Source: Haloprofundus halobius (lineage in GTDB: Archaea; Halobacteriota; Halobacteria; Halobacteriales; Haloferacaceae). From it: 64,000 nt of DNA. A program made the position numbers and the translations under genes. Each line of letters opens with the position of its first letter. The stretch's first letter is position 1. The notes beneath the pieces are model-generated. The model did no database searches, was not told where the DNA came from, and saw only the letters and a program-made list of their open reading frames with translations. Of this stretch, positions 9,318 to 18,798 are shown piece by piece. The stretch spans positions 744,001 to 808,000 of the forward strand of contig NZ_CP083666.1 of assembly GCF_020097835.1 (NCBI RefSeq). Direction: 5' to 3'.

Positions 9318-10669
9318 CACTGGACCAGCTGAATCATGTTCCCGTTGCTCGTCACGTGTACGTCCCGACCGAGCGTGTAGCCCTGCGACTCGCAGAGACT
9401 GACGTACGGCGCGAACCCTTTCAGGTTCTGGTGGGCCGGAATGACGTGCTGGGGCTGCAGCGCGTCGAGCATGGTGTAGTGGCCCTCCTCGCGGAGGTGG
9501 CCGGAGACGTGGATATCGTCGTAGATACGCGCGCCCTGCATCTTTAGGAGGCGCTCGGACTGGTAGCGCTGGCCCTCGTTGGTCGGCTCCGGAATCACGC
9601 GGGCCGAGAAGATGACCTTGTCGCCGTCGTCGAGTTCGTACGGCGTCTCGCCGCGGCCCATCCGGGTGAGCATCGCGCGCGGTTCGCCCTGGTGACCCGT
9701 GACGATGGGCAGGAAGTTCTCCTTGCCCTCCTTCATAATGCGCTTGAACGTGCGGTCGACCGACTTTCGGTGGCCGTACATCCCGAGGTCGTCCGGGAAG
9801 TCGACGAAGTTCAGCCGTTCTGCGGTGCCGGAGTACTTCTCCATCGAGCGGCCCAGCAGCACCGGCTGGCGGCCGATGTCCTTGGCGAACTCGACGAGAC
9901 TCGTGACACGAGCGATGTGGCTGGAGAACGTCGTCGCGACGATGCCGCCGTCGTAGTCCTCGACGGAGGTCATCACGTCTTTGAGGTGGCGTCGCGCGAC
10001 GGATTCGGAGGGCGTGCGGCCCTTCCGACCGGCGTTCGTGCAGTCCTCGATGTAGCAGAGGACGCCGTTGCCCTCGCGGCCGATCTCGCGGAAGCGCTTC
10101 ATGTCGATGGGGTCGCCGATGACCGGCGTGTGGTCCATCCGCTTGTCGAGGCCGTAGACGATAGCGCCCTCGGGCGTGTGGATGACCGGGTTGATGGCGT
10201 CGATGATGGAGTGCGTGACGTTGACGAACTCCAGTTCGACCTGTCCGGAGTCGCCGATGGACATCGTCTCACCGGCGCTCATCTTCACGAGGTCGTTGTT
10301 GACGTTGAACTTGTTCTCGCCCTGGACCTGCTGTTTCACCAGTTCGATCGTGAACGGGCTGGCGACGATGGGCGCGTCGTAGCGGTGGGCCAGTTTCGAG
10401 ATGGCGCCGATGTGGTCGAGGTGGCCGTGCGTCGGCACGATGGCCTTCACGTCGCCTTCGAGGTCACTCATCACGCGGTCGTCCGGGATGGCCCCCATGT
10501 CGATGAGGTCCAGGCTGTGCATCTTCTCGGTCTCGACGTTGTCGTGGATGAGAACCTGCGAGAGGTTCAGACCCATGTCGAAGACGACGACGTCGCTACC
10601 GGCGCGGACGGCAGTCATCTGCCGACCGACTTCTTCGTAGCCGCCGATGGTTGCGATTTCGATTTCCAT
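9317..10669 (-). CDS. rnj: Archaeal RNase J (metallo-beta-lactamase/beta-CASP)
   Basis: A ribonuclease of 450 residues, the archaeal 5'-3' exonuclease type. The metallo-beta-lactamase core has HGHLDHIGA (about residues 81-89), later metal-site histidines (VTHSIID) and the terminal PAHQNLKGF. The beta-CASP insert is present. It is the first gene of a two-gene operon with idsA; rnj-idsA coupling is common in archaea, where rnj often sits in a mevalonate/isoprenoid cluster. It is preceded by an unusually long, structured leader (10670-10863), described separately. Confidence 0.93.
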   Translation of the reverse strand: MEIEIATIGGYEEVGRQMTAVRAGSDVVVFDMGLNLSQVLIHDNVETEKMHSLDLIDMGAIPDDRVMSDLEGDVKAIVPTHGHLDHIGAISKLAHRYDAPIVASPFTIELVKQQVQGENKFNVNNDLVKMSAGETMSIGDSGQVELEFVNVTHSIIDAINPVIHTPEGAIVYGLDKRMDHTPVIGDPIDMKRFREIGREGNGVLCYIEDCTNAGRKGRTPSESVARRHLKDVMTSVEDYDGGIVATTFSSHIARVTSLVEFAKDIGRQPVLLGRSMEKYSGTAERLNFVDFPDDLGMYGHRKSVDRTFKRIMKEGKENFLPIVTGHQGEPRAMLTRMGRGETPYELDDGDKVIFSARVIPEPTNEGQRYQSERLLKMQGARIYDDIHVSGHLREEGHYTMLDALQPQHVIPAHQNLKGFAPYVSLCESQGYTLGRDVHVTSNGNMIQLVQ

Positions 10670-10893
10670 GGTTTATCAGAGCATTGAAATGCCACGTCGT
10701 GTGGCTGCGGTTGCTCACGTAAATCCGAGGGCGTAGGGGGCCACCGGCCCCGGCGTCTTGCAGCGCGTCGGTCGCTGGTCCCCGCGTGTGGTCGCCCCGA
10801 CCGTCTCGGCTCGCGCACGGCACCGCCGCGCGTCGCGTCCACACTTACCCGCGGGCTGTTGGTAGTGGAGGCTACACACCGGGGTATTAAAAA
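10670..10893 (-). promoter_or_regulatory. Promoter and ~190-base structured leader of rnj-idsA
   Basis: On the minus strand TTTTTAATA (10885-10893) is a good TATA element and predicts a start near 10863, so the rnj mRNA has a leader of about 190 bases while most genes here have none. It contains a perfect stem GGGGCC/GGCCCC with a 3-base loop (10737-10751) and GCCAC/GTGGC with a 5-base loop (10691-10705), the latter ~22 bases before the start codon. No convincing ORF lies inside. The rest of 10894-11000 shows nothing clear. Self-control by RNase J is a hypothesis. Confidence 0.5.
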
Positions 10894-11047
10894 CTACGTG
10901 GGTTAGTCGCCGGAGCGAAAACCGGGTCGAGAGGGGAGAGAATCCCGCCGAGTACGACTATCGCTCCCGTCACTCACGCGTCGACGACACTCACCTCGCC
11001 CGCAACGACAACGACTTTATCGCCCCCCTCGCAACGATGGTGACGCG

Positions 11048-12205
11048 ATGAACGGTCGAACACGAGAGTATCTTCGGGGCCGCTTCGGCGACTACTACCG
11101 GAGCGCGGACCTCACGCTGCCGCCCGCGGCCGACGAGCGCGAGTGGGGACACATCCCGTGGACCGCCGGCGGAACGACGATGGTTCGCCACCAGTCGCTG
11201 CTCGACGTCGGCGACCTCGGTGGTTTTCTCGCCCGCGAGTCGCCGCGACACGTCTACTTCTCGGCGGCGCGCTACGCCGACCCCGGCGCGAACGAGATGG
11301 ACGAGAAAGGCTGGCGCGGCGCGGACCTCGTGTTCGACCTCGACGCCGACCACCTCCCCGGCGTCGACCCGGCCGCGACGAGTTACGGCGAGATGCTCGC
11401 GGCGTGTAAGGACGCGCTGCTTCGACTGCTGACGTTTCTCGAAGACGACTTCGCGTTCTCGGAGCTGGAAGTCGTCTTCTCCGGCGGCCGCGGCTACCAC
11501 GTCCACGTCCGCGACGACTCCGTTCGCGGACTCGACAGCGAAGCGCGCCGCGAAATCGTCGACTACGTCCGTGCCATCGACCTCGACGCCGACGGCCTCG
11601 TCACGACGCGCAGCGAGCACGGGACGACCCGCCGCGTCCTTCGAACCGAGGGCGGGTGGGGCAAACGGACCCACGTGGCGTTGCTCTCGTTCGTCGAGGA
11701 ACTCGAATCGATGGACGACGAGGACGCTAACGACCGGTTACAGGAGTTCGACGGCATCGGCGAGGGACGAGCGAAGACGATTCTCGGCGCGCTCCGGCGC
11801 AACCCCGACGCGATTCGCGAGGGCAACGTCGAAGCCGGCGGCCCCGGCCTGCGCCTGCTCGTCGAGACCATCGGCGAGCGTGTCGTCGCCGACCAGACCG
11901 CGCCCATCGACGAGCCAGTGACGACCGACGTGCGGCGGCTCATCCGCCTGCCGGGGAGCCTCCACGGAGGGTCGTCGCTCGTCGTGACACGCCTGGACCG
12001 CGACGAGATACAGACCTTCGAACCGCTGCGGGACGCGGTTCCGGAGCGCTTCACGCGACGCGACATCGTCGTCGAACTGGACGCGCCGGTGACCGTCGAA
12101 CTCGGCGGGGAAACGACTAAGCTATCAGCGGGAGAGAATACGGTCGAAGAGAGTATCGGCGTCTTCCTGATGACGCGCGGGGCGGCGGAGAAAGCCAGAG
12201 AATGA
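11048..12205 (+). CDS. priS: DNA primase catalytic (small) subunit
   Basis: The archaeo-eukaryotic primase small subunit, 385 residues, makes RNA/DNA primers at replication forks together with PriL, which is not in this window. The catalytic acidic pair is FDLDADH (Asp97 and Asp99), and [13 protein letters not shown] (about 145-157) is the nucleotide-binding motif. A later conserved Asp segment ([12 protein letters not shown]) is present. A TATA-like CTTTAT lies at ~11011-11016. Its stop overlaps the GINS start by four bases (ATGA), a replication gene pair typical of haloarchaea. Confidence 0.95.
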   Translation: MNGRTREYLRGRFGDYYRSADLTLPPAADEREWGHIPWTAGGTTMVRHQSLLDVGDLGGFLARESPRHVYFSAARYADPGANEMDEKGWRGADLVFDLDADHLPGVDPAATSYGEMLAACKDALLRLLTFLEDDFAFSELEVVFSGGRGYHVHVRDDSVRGLDSEARREIVDYVRAIDLDADGLVTTRSEHGTTRRVLRTEGGWGKRTHVALLSFVEELESMDDEDANDRLQEFDGIGEGRAKTILGALRRNPDAIREGNVEAGGPGLRLLVETIGERVVADQTAPIDEPVTTDVRRLIRLPGSLHGGSSLVVTRLDRDEIQTFEPLRDAVPERFTRRDIVVELDAPVTVELGGETTKLSAGENTVEESIGVFLMTRGAAEKARE

Positions 12206-13143
12206 ACTTAGACGAACTCAGAACGGTCCAGTCGAAAGAGCGCCGGAAGGACGGCCTCCAGCAGCTTCGTGACAGCTTCTACGCCGACGTCGCGGAGTAC
12301 ATCGCCGGACTGAAAGCCGAACGCAAGTGCGTCGCCGACGAGGTCGACGACCCCTTCTCGTCGCCCGAGGTCGGCCGACTCACCGACGAGATCGAGACCG
12401 CCGAGGAGGTCATCGAGGCGGTGTACGAGCGTCGCGTCGGCAAGGTCGTCAAACTCGCCAGTTTCGCCGCCGCCGACATGCCAGTCGACGAGGACGGCTT
12501 CACGAGCGAGGAGCGCGCGCTGTTCGACGATCTCGTGGCGCGAATCGACCGCAACAAGTCGACGGTGCTCGACATCCTCTCGGGGAGACGAACCCCCGAG
12601 CGCGACGCCGGCCGGTCGGAGACCGCAGACTCCGCGACGGCCGCGACCGACGCCGGCGACGCAACCGGTGCCGACCCCGTCGCGGACGCGACGCCCGACG
12701 TGGTCTCCGACGCTCGCGAGTCACCCGGCGCCGACAGCGGCGACGTCCTCGCCGACGCGATGGGCGACCGAACGGGGGCGGACGGCTCCGAAGACGTCGA
12801 CACCTCGTCACCGTCGCCGGACACGCCCGCGCCCGACGCGGAGTCGACACCTATCGAGTCTGAAACGGGCGGGACGAGCGGGACGGCCGATACGTCCTCA
12901 CAGCCGGTTCCGCCGGACACGCCGGACCCGGAGGCGGGCGGCGAGACGTCGGCTGACTCACCGAGCGACGACGCCGCGGAGGGCGATATCGAACGAACTA
13001 CGGTGCGAATCACGCACGACGTCGGCACCATCTTCGGCGTCGACGAGCGCGAGTACGACCTCGCCGCCGAGGACGTTGTGACGCTGCCGACGACGAACGC
13101 CGAACCGCTGTTGGCCCGCGACGCCGCCGAGCGGTTGGACTAA
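12202..13143 (+). CDS. GINS replication complex subunit (Gins51-like)
   Basis: A protein of 313 residues. The N-terminal ~125 residues are the helical GINS domain ([16 protein letters not shown], then [19 protein letters not shown]). A long acidic, Ser/Thr/Pro-rich linker covers about residues 130-265, and a short beta-rich C-terminal domain ([19 protein letters not shown]) follows. This A-then-B order is the Gins51/Gins15 type. Archaeal GINS binds MCM and stabilises the helicase. It is translationally coupled to priS. The disordered linker is much longer than in non-halophiles, as is common for haloarchaeal GINS. Confidence 0.88.
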   Translation: MNLDELRTVQSKERRKDGLQQLRDSFYADVAEYIAGLKAERKCVADEVDDPFSSPEVGRLTDEIETAEEVIEAVYERRVGKVVKLASFAAADMPVDEDGFTSEERALFDDLVARIDRNKSTVLDILSGRRTPERDAGRSETADSATAATDAGDATGADPVADATPDVVSDARESPGADSGDVLADAMGDRTGADGSEDVDTSSPSPDTPAPDAESTPIESETGGTSGTADTSSQPVPPDTPDPEAGGETSADSPSDDAAEGDIERTTVRITHDVGTIFGVDEREYDLAAEDVVTLPTTNAEPLLARDAAERLD

Positions 13144-13227
13144 GTCGAGCGACCAGACTACGCCGGTCGCCCGAACTGACGCGACCGAAGCCACAAACGG
13201 TTTTTACGCGCACTCCCAGAATCGACC

Positions 13228-13686
13228 ATGCTCTCAGTCGGCGACGACGCCCCCGACTTCGAACTGCCCGACCAGCACGGCGAGACTGTCTCGCTCTCGC
13301 AGTTTGCAGGCGACCGAGTGGTGCTCTACTTCTACCCGCGGGCGGACACGCCCGGCTGTACGACCGAAGCCTGCGGGTTCAGAGACAGCATCGAGGCGTT
13401 CGAGGAGCGCGGCATCCACGTTCTCGGCGTCAGCGACGACCCGGTGAGCGACCTCGACTCGTTCGCCGAGGAGTACGACCTTCCGTTCAAACTGCTCTCG
13501 GACGAATCCGGAGAGGTCGCCGCCGCGTACGACTCTTACGGCGAGAAGAACATGTTCGGGAACACCTTCGACGGCGTCTTCCGCAACACGTACGTCATCG
13601 GCCCAGAGGGGGCCATCCAACGCGCCTACGAGGGCGTCTCCCCCGAAGGCCACGCCGAGGCCATCCTCGACGACATCGACGCCTGA
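13228..13686 (+). CDS. bcp: Thiol peroxidase, BCP/PrxQ type
   Basis: A peroxiredoxin of 152 residues that reduces hydrogen peroxide and organic peroxides. The active site is PRADTPGCTTEACGFRD: peroxidatic Cys44 in P...T..C, with a second Cys49 five residues later, the resolving position of the PrxQ group. It is cytoplasmic with no signal peptide. TTTTTA at 13201-13206 lies 25 bases before the ATG, so the mRNA is leaderless. It is monocistronic, convergent with the EamA transporter gene. Confidence 0.93.
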   Translation: MLSVGDDAPDFELPDQHGETVSLSQFAGDRVVLYFYPRADTPGCTTEACGFRDSIEAFEERGIHVLGVSDDPVSDLDSFAEEYDLPFKLLSDESGEVAAAYDSYGEKNMFGNTFDGVFRNTYVIGPEGAIQRAYEGVSPEGHAEAILDDIDA

Positions 13687-13707
13687 GCGGTAGCGCACCT
13701 CGTTCAG

Positions 13708-14652
13708 TCAGCGAAACGACCCGGTGACCGCCCGAGCGCCCGCCCGAAGCTTCGAGAGTTCGGCGGCCAGCGTCTCGTACTTTACCAGCGCGAACCCGAC
13801 GAAGACGAGCAGAAACCCGCCGACGGTCATCGCCGTGACTCGCTCGCTCAGGATCGCCCACCCGAGCAGCGTCGCCACCACCGGAACGACGTAGGCGACG
13901 AGGTTCGCCTGAAACGGTCCCTGTCGGTCGAGCAGGTCGAAGTAGATGGAGTACGCCAGCGCGCTGGCGAAGACGCCGAGAAACAGGAGCGCGACGACGG
14001 TGTCGCCCGAGAACGACGGCGAGGGAACGCCCTCGGCGACGAGACTCCCGGCGTGGATGACGACCGCCCCGAGCGCCATCGACCACGCGGTGACCGCGAC
14101 GCTCGGCGTCTGTGCGCCCGCGCGGCGGACGAGAACGCTCCCGAACGAGACGGCGACGGCGGCACAGAAGACGATGGCGACGCCGAGCGCGTCGCCGGAG
14201 AGTCCGCCCGAAATCACCGCCGGGTCGGGCCCGGCGACGACGGCGACGCCGACGAGACCGAGGAGGACGCCGACGTACCCCCTCGTGTCGAGGCCGACCC
14301 CGCCGACGAGCAACGCCGCGAACGCCGTCGTCAGAATCGGGTTGAGACTGTAGACGATGGAGGCGATGCTCCCGCTCGTCTGCGTCTGGCCGACGAACAG
14401 CAACGCGTTGTTGGCGGCGACGATGAACACCGCGCTGGCGCCGATGGCGACGAAATCGCCGCGCGTCCGCGGAACCGGGTCGGCGACGCGGAGCGCGGCA
14501 TAGCCGAGCAGCAACAGCGCTGCGACGTCGAAGCGCAACGCTGCGAACAGCACGGGCGGTAGCTCGCGCAGGCCGACTTCGATGGCGACGAACGACCCGC
14601 CCCACAGCGACGACAGGAGGAGAAACAGCCCAATGTCTCGGTACCGGGACAC
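13708..14652 (-). CDS. EamA/DMT-family transporter
   Basis: About ten transmembrane segments in two five-helix EamA repeats (LFLLLSSLWGGSFVAIEVG at the first, LALLFLGVFASALAYSIYF-like in the second). These proteins export or import small metabolites; the substrate is unknown. The GTG at 14652 is preferred because it begins just before the first helix. The frame stays open to a GTG at 14898, which would add 82 hydrophilic residues. A TATA-like TATTAAAC (about 14760-14767, minus strand) supports the shorter form with a leader of ~80 bases. Confidence 0.82.
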   Translation of the reverse strand: MSRYRDIGLFLLLSSLWGGSFVAIEVGLRELPPVLFAALRFDVAALLLLGYAALRVADPVPRTRGDFVAIGASAVFIVAANNALLFVGQTQTSGSIASIVYSLNPILTTAFAALLVGGVGLDTRGYVGVLLGLVGVAVVAGPDPAVISGGLSGDALGVAIVFCAAVAVSFGSVLVRRAGAQTPSVAVTAWSMALGAVVIHAGSLVAEGVPSPSFSGDTVVALLFLGVFASALAYSIYFDLLDRQGPFQANLVAYVVPVVATLLGWAILSERVTAMTVGGFLLVFVGFALVKYETLAAELSKLRAGARAVTGSFR

Positions 14653-14974
14653 ACCGACGTTCGGGGACCGACGGGCAAGAGACTGTCCGTCCGGGCGGAG
14701 GTCGCCGGTTTCTGACGCTCGCCGGGCCGCCGGGTTCGGACGGTCACGAAAGAGAAACTGTTTAATACGGCGACCGGTTCCGTTCGGATCGGACCCGTCG
14801 TTCTCGGCGTGCCGAGACCGGACGCGCATCTCGGCACGAAGTCGTCTCCCCGAGTGCGACACCGCAGATTCGGGAGTGGCATCACTCTCGGGACACACCT
14901 CGTTTCCGGTGAAATGAACTATCGTTATGTTTAGTGTTCACTCCGAGGGAGCGACGGTCGAAGCGGGAAACCCG

Positions 14975-15001
14975 CCGTCGACGCCTCGGAAGCGTCGACG
15001 G
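14975..15001. terminator. Perfect hairpin in the cdc48 3' region
   Basis: CCGTCGACGC and GCGTCGACGG form a perfect 10-base inverted repeat with a 7-base loop, starting 22 bases after the cdc48 stop. It could form a stable 3' end of the hsp20-cdc48 mRNA. The rest of 14653-15023 holds the EamA promoter (TATA at ~14760) and nothing else convincing. Confidence 0.5.
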
Positions 15002-15023
15002 CTGGAGAGTTGGTATCGGCCGA

Positions 15024-17288
15024 CTACTGGAACGTTCGGCTCATCTCGTCGCCGTCGCGCTCGATGTCGGCGGTGCCGAAGCGCTGTTCGATCTCGTCGT
15101 AGCGCTCGCGCGTCTCGTCGGTGACGCTCGGGCCGACCTGGTCGAGCGCGTCCTCGAAGTGGTCCATCGTGATGCGGACGTTGCCGACGGAGTCGTCGAC
15201 CTCCTCGGGTTTCACCGAGCGGATGAACTCGCGGCTGGCGGCCATCGCCGCCTCGCGGGCGAGCGCTTCGAGGTCGGCACCGACGTAGCCGTCGGTGCGG
15301 CGGGCGATCCTGTCGAGGTCCACGTCGTCTGCCAGCGGTTTGTGCTGGGTGTGGACGTCCAGAATCTTCCGGCGCGCCTCCTCGTCGGGGACGGGCACGT
15401 GGACGTGCCGGTCGAGTCGACCCGGGCGCAGGAGCGCCGAATCGATGAGGTCCGGCCGGTTCGTCGTCGCGATGACGACCACGTCTTCGAGCGCTTCGAG
15501 GCCGTCCAACTCCGTGAGGAGCTGCGAGACGACGCGCTCGGAGACGCCCGAGTCGCCGCTGTTGCGGCCGCGCTCGGTCGCGATGGCGTCTATCTCGTCG
15601 AAGAACACCACCGTCGGGGCGTTCTCTCTGGCCTTGCTGAACACCTCGCGGACGCCCTTCTCGGACTCACCGACGAACTTGTTCAGCAGTTCGGGCCCCT
15701 TCACCGAGATGAAGTTCGACTCGGACTCGTTGGCGACGGCTTTCGCCAAGAGCGTCTTCCCGGTTCCGGGCGGGCCGTACAGCAGGACGCCCTTGGCGGC
15801 GGCCATGTCCATCTGCTGGAACACTTTGGGGTACTCCAGCGGCCACTGGATGGTCTCGCGGAGCCGCTCTTTGGTGTCTTCGAGGCCGCCGACGTCCTCC
15901 CACGTCACGTCGGGCACTTCGACGAACACTTCGCGGAGCGCCGAGGGTTCGATACCCTTCAGCGCCTCGCGGAAGTCGTTCTCCGTCACCTGTAGCGACT
16001 GGAGGACGTCCGCGTCTATCTCCTCGGCGTCGAGGTCCAACTGCGGCCGGATGCGCCGCAGCGCGGTCATCGCCGACTCCTTGGCGAGCGACTCGAGGTC
16101 CGCGCCGACGAAGCCGTGAGTGCTGTCGGCGTACACGTCCAACTCGACGTCGTCGGTCAGCGGCATATTCCGCGTGTGGACCTGCAGAATCTCCTTGCGG
16201 CCGTCGCGGTCCGGAACGCCGATTTCGATCTCGCGGTCGAACCGACCGCCGCGGCGAAGCGCGGGGTCGATGGCGTCGACGCGGTTAGTCGCGCCGATGA
16301 CGACGACCTGGCCGCGCTCTTCGAGACCGTCCATCAGCGAGAGCAGTTGCGCCACCACGCGGCGCTCGACGTCGCCGCCGGCCTCCTCGCGCTTGGCGGC
16401 GATGGAGTCGAGTTCGTCCATGAAGATGATGGCGGGCGCGTTCTCGGTCGCCTCCTCGAACACGTCGCGCAGCTGTTCTTCGCTTTCGCCGTAGTACTTC
16501 GACATAATCTCCGGGCCGGAGATGGTGTGGAACTCGGCGTCGATCTCGTTGGCGACGGCCTTGGCGATGAGCGTCTTCCCCGTGCCCGGCGGGCCGTGCA
16601 GGAGAACGCCCTTCGGCGGGTCGATGCCGAGGCGCTTGAACAGCTCCGGGTGTCGCATCGGCAGTTCAATCATCTCGCGGACCTGTTCGAGTTCGCCTTC
16701 GAGGCCGCCGATGTCCTCGTACGTCACGTCGGGACCGGTACCGGAGCCGCCGTCGCCCGCGCCCTCACGAATCTGTTCGGCGGGCTTCTCGCTGATTTCG
16801 ACAGTCGTCGAGTCGTTGATCACGACCGTTCCGGACGGCTGCGTCGACGCGATTTTCAGCGGCACCGCCTGACTCTGGTTCGACATGAAGCCGAAGCCGA
16901 GCGGGAGGCGGACCGTCTGGCCCGTGGTGACGGGCTGACCGCCGAGTTCGCGGCGGATGAGCGCGTCGATGTTCCCGCGGATGCCGAGTCGCTGCGGGAG
17001 CGCGACCGTGACCCGCTTGGCGGGCTTGACGTCCGCCTTCTCGACGGTCACGCGGTCGTCGATGCCGACGTTCGCCTGCTGGCGGAGTCGGCCGTCGATG
17101 CGGATGACGCCCGACCCGCGGTCCTCCGGGTAACCCGGCCAGACGCGGGCGATGGCCGCGCTGTCACGGCCCTCGATGCGGATGAAGTCGCCGCCTTCGA
17201 GACCCATCTCCTCGGCGACCTGCTTGTCGATGGCCGCGAGACCGCGACCGGCGTCCTTCTGTTTCAGGGGCTTGACTGTGAGCTTCAT
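15024..17288 (-). CDS. cdc48: CDC48/VCP-type AAA+ ATPase
   Basis: A protein of 754 residues matching archaeal Cdc48/VAT: an N-terminal substrate-binding domain (~1-185), then D1 and D2 AAA modules. Both have Walker A ([14 protein letters not shown] and [14 protein letters not shown]), Walker B (MDELDS, FDEIDA) and arginine-finger regions. It unfolds proteins for the proteasome and remodels complexes as a hexamer. The ATG overlaps the stop of an Hsp20-like gene (ATGA), so the two are co-translated; that pairing suggests a shared protein-quality-control task. Confidence 0.94.
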   Translation of the reverse strand: MKLTVKPLKQKDAGRGLAAIDKQVAEEMGLEGGDFIRIEGRDSAAIARVWPGYPEDRGSGVIRIDGRLRQQANVGIDDRVTVEKADVKPAKRVTVALPQRLGIRGNIDALIRRELGGQPVTTGQTVRLPLGFGFMSNQSQAVPLKIASTQPSGTVVINDSTTVEISEKPAEQIREGAGDGGSGTGPDVTYEDIGGLEGELEQVREMIELPMRHPELFKRLGIDPPKGVLLHGPPGTGKTLIAKAVANEIDAEFHTISGPEIMSKYYGESEEQLRDVFEEATENAPAIIFMDELDSIAAKREEAGGDVERRVVAQLLSLMDGLEERGQVVVIGATNRVDAIDPALRRGGRFDREIEIGVPDRDGRKEILQVHTRNMPLTDDVELDVYADSTHGFVGADLESLAKESAMTALRRIRPQLDLDAEEIDADVLQSLQVTENDFREALKGIEPSALREVFVEVPDVTWEDVGGLEDTKERLRETIQWPLEYPKVFQQMDMAAAKGVLLYGPPGTGKTLLAKAVANESESNFISVKGPELLNKFVGESEKGVREVFSKARENAPTVVFFDEIDAIATERGRNSGDSGVSERVVSQLLTELDGLEALEDVVVIATTNRPDLIDSALLRPGRLDRHVHVPVPDEEARRKILDVHTQHKPLADDVDLDRIARRTDGYVGADLEALAREAAMAASREFIRSVKPEEVDDSVGNVRITMDHFEDALDQVGPSVTDETRERYDEIEQRFGTADIERDGDEMSRTFQ

Positions 17289-17539
17289 TTGGATACCGTG
17301 ATGGTCAGTACACCGTTGTTGGTCTCAACTGTTGCGTCCGTTCCGGGTAACTCGAACTCGAACTCGGTCTCGGACACCCGGTCGCCGTGGTCGACGACCA
17401 CGATGGCGGTCGTCCCCACGACGTCTACGTCCACGGCGTCGTCGTCGTCGACGCCGAGTTCTGCAGCGATGACCCAACTGTCGTCGTACTCGTATCGGCG
17501 GATGAATCGCTCGCCGCCGGCTGATTGTTGAACACTCAT
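17285..17539 (-). CDS. Hsp20-like beta-sandwich protein coupled to cdc48
   Basis: A small protein of 84 residues. After ~10 residues it is beta-rich ([19 protein letters not shown]) and ends in the segment [11 protein letters not shown], the signature of the last strand of the alpha-crystallin/p23-like fold (GVL.I). It lacks the long N-terminal arm and I.I/V tail of true small heat-shock proteins, so it may be a minimal CS-type adaptor. It is first in the operon and overlaps cdc48 by four bases. A palindrome lies between its TATA (GATTTAAATACTT, 17571-17583) and its start codon. Confidence 0.8.
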   Translation of the reverse strand: MSVQQSAGGERFIRRYEYDDSWVIAAELGVDDDDAVDVDVVGTTAIVVVDHGDRVSETEFEFELPGTDATVETNNGVLTITVSK

Positions 17540-17548
17540 TGGGTGATT

Positions 17549-17565
17549 CCTAACCCCAAGTTAGG
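17549..17565. promoter_or_regulatory. Operator-like palindrome in the hsp20-like/cdc48 promoter
   Basis: CCTAAC-CCCAA-GTTAGG is a perfect 6-base inverted repeat with a 5-base spacer. It sits just downstream of the TATA box, over the expected transcription start and 10 bases before the ATG at 17539. That is where a repressor would block initiation. The regulator is not identified. Confidence 0.5.
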
Positions 17566-17743
17566 CATCTAAGTATTTAAATCTTTCATACACGAATCGC
17601 CGTACGACGTGGGAATCACCCAACTGTAGTGGATTTGTGGTTCACACGAGAGTAGCCAGTATGAGTCACTCTCGGGGGCGTGTGAGTGTCGGGGGCCTCG
17701 GCGCACGGATGTGTTTATCACGAGCGCCACGAAAACATATCGC

Positions 17744-18529
17744 ATGAACACGTGTTCACACCACGGACGCGAGACCGCCTATCGAGTTTCCGGCGGTGAT
17801 ACCGGCGACTCCGAGAACGCGGGAGTGCTCTGTATCCACGGCAGCGGTGGCTCGCACGGCGTCTGGAAATCGCAGTCCAGACTCGCCGACGAGCGGACCG
17901 TCGCGGCGGTAGATCTGAGCGGACACGGCGAGAGCGACGATGCCGACGCCGACGCCGGATACGAGGCGCTGTCGGTGTACGCCGCGGATGTCGTCGCCGT
18001 CGGCGAGGAGACCGACTGTCGCGTGCTCGTCGGCAACTCCCTCGGCGGCGCGGTGGCGATGACTGTCGCCCTCGAACGCAAACTCGATTTGGACGCGCTC
18101 GTGCTGACAGGGACCGGAGCGAAACTCACCGTCCTCGACGACCTTTTGGTGTGGCTGGAGGAGGACTTCGACCGCGCGGTCGAGTTTCTCCACGACGACG
18201 ACCGACTGTTCCACGACCCCGACGAGCGCGATCTCGAGTTCTCACGGAAGGCGATGCGCGAGGCCGGCCAGGAGGTGACCCATCGCGACTTCCTCAGTTG
18301 TCACCGCTTCGACGTGCGCGACCGACTCTCCGAGATCGAGGTGCCGACGCTCGCCGTCGTCGGCGAACACGACCAACTGACGCCGCCGTGGTACCACGAG
18401 TTCCTCGCCGACGAGATTCCCGACGCCGAGATGGTCACCGTCGACGACGCCGCGCATCTGGCGATGCTGGAGCAACCGGCGGCGTTCAACGACGCGGTGT
18501 CGGAGTTCTTGGGCGGGCGGGGGTTGTAG
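17744..18529 (+). CDS. Alpha/beta hydrolase
   Basis: A protein of 261 residues with the full alpha/beta-hydrolase triad: nucleophile elbow GNSLGG, acid in GEHDQLTPP, and base in DAAHLAML. The oxyanion segment CIHGSGGSHGVW is near the N-terminus. The substrate is unknown; esterase or lactonase activity is possible. The ATG at 17744 is chosen over 17711 because TGTTTATCA lies ~30 bases before it. It is monocistronic and divergent from the cdc48 operon. Confidence 0.85.
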   Translation: MNTCSHHGRETAYRVSGGDTGDSENAGVLCIHGSGGSHGVWKSQSRLADERTVAAVDLSGHGESDDADADAGYEALSVYAADVVAVGEETDCRVLVGNSLGGAVAMTVALERKLDLDALVLTGTGAKLTVLDDLLVWLEEDFDRAVEFLHDDDRLFHDPDERDLEFSRKAMREAGQEVTHRDFLSCHRFDVRDRLSEIEVPTLAVVGEHDQLTPPWYHEFLADEIPDAEMVTVDDAAHLAMLEQPAAFNDAVSEFLGGRGL

Positions 18530-18721
18530 TACGCCGACTCATCGCTCTTTGTACCGTTCTGCGCCGAGCGTACCGTACATCCGATCGGTTGCTGAATTCC
18601 CTCACAGCGCTCAGAAATGTGCATACACGACAGTTACTCGACGCTCTGGTGGTGTAGGGACGAACCAGGCCAAACGGCCGCCGTCACCATCACGAGTCGA
18701 ACTAACTCGCTGTAGCGCGAG

Positions 18722-18795
18722 CGACTTTTTTGGTGTAGATTTTTTGGCGGGGTTCGAGCGCGCCGGAGGCGCGCGAGGACCTCGTAAAAAAAGGT
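18722..18795 (-). repeat. Dispersed 3'-UTR repeat, copy 1 (structured)
   Basis: In panB orientation, directly after the stop codon: T-rich tract, then CGAGGT (18784-18779), CCTC, a GCGCGCC/GGCGCGC hairpin, TCGA, ACCCCG (18753-18748), then runs of A. The outer stem CGAGGT/ACCCCG encloses a fixed internal loop CCTC/TCGA and an inner GC hairpin. A second copy is at 53521-53640. The remainder of 18530-18721 shows no gene. A terminator or RNA-stability role is inferred. Confidence 0.65.
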
Positions 18796-18798
18796 GCG

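Noticed and set aside
10615..10842. 75-codon ORF in the rnj leader
   Set aside because: Composition is Arg/Gly/Pro-rich with no haloarchaeal acidic bias, and it runs into the rnj coding region in another frame; a structured leader explains the region better.
14653..14898. N-terminal extension of the EamA transporter starting at GTG 14898
   Set aside because: It would add 82 hydrophilic residues unlike the family, and a TATA-like element at ~14760 lies inside it. The weak promoter-like sequence before 14898 keeps the question slightly open.
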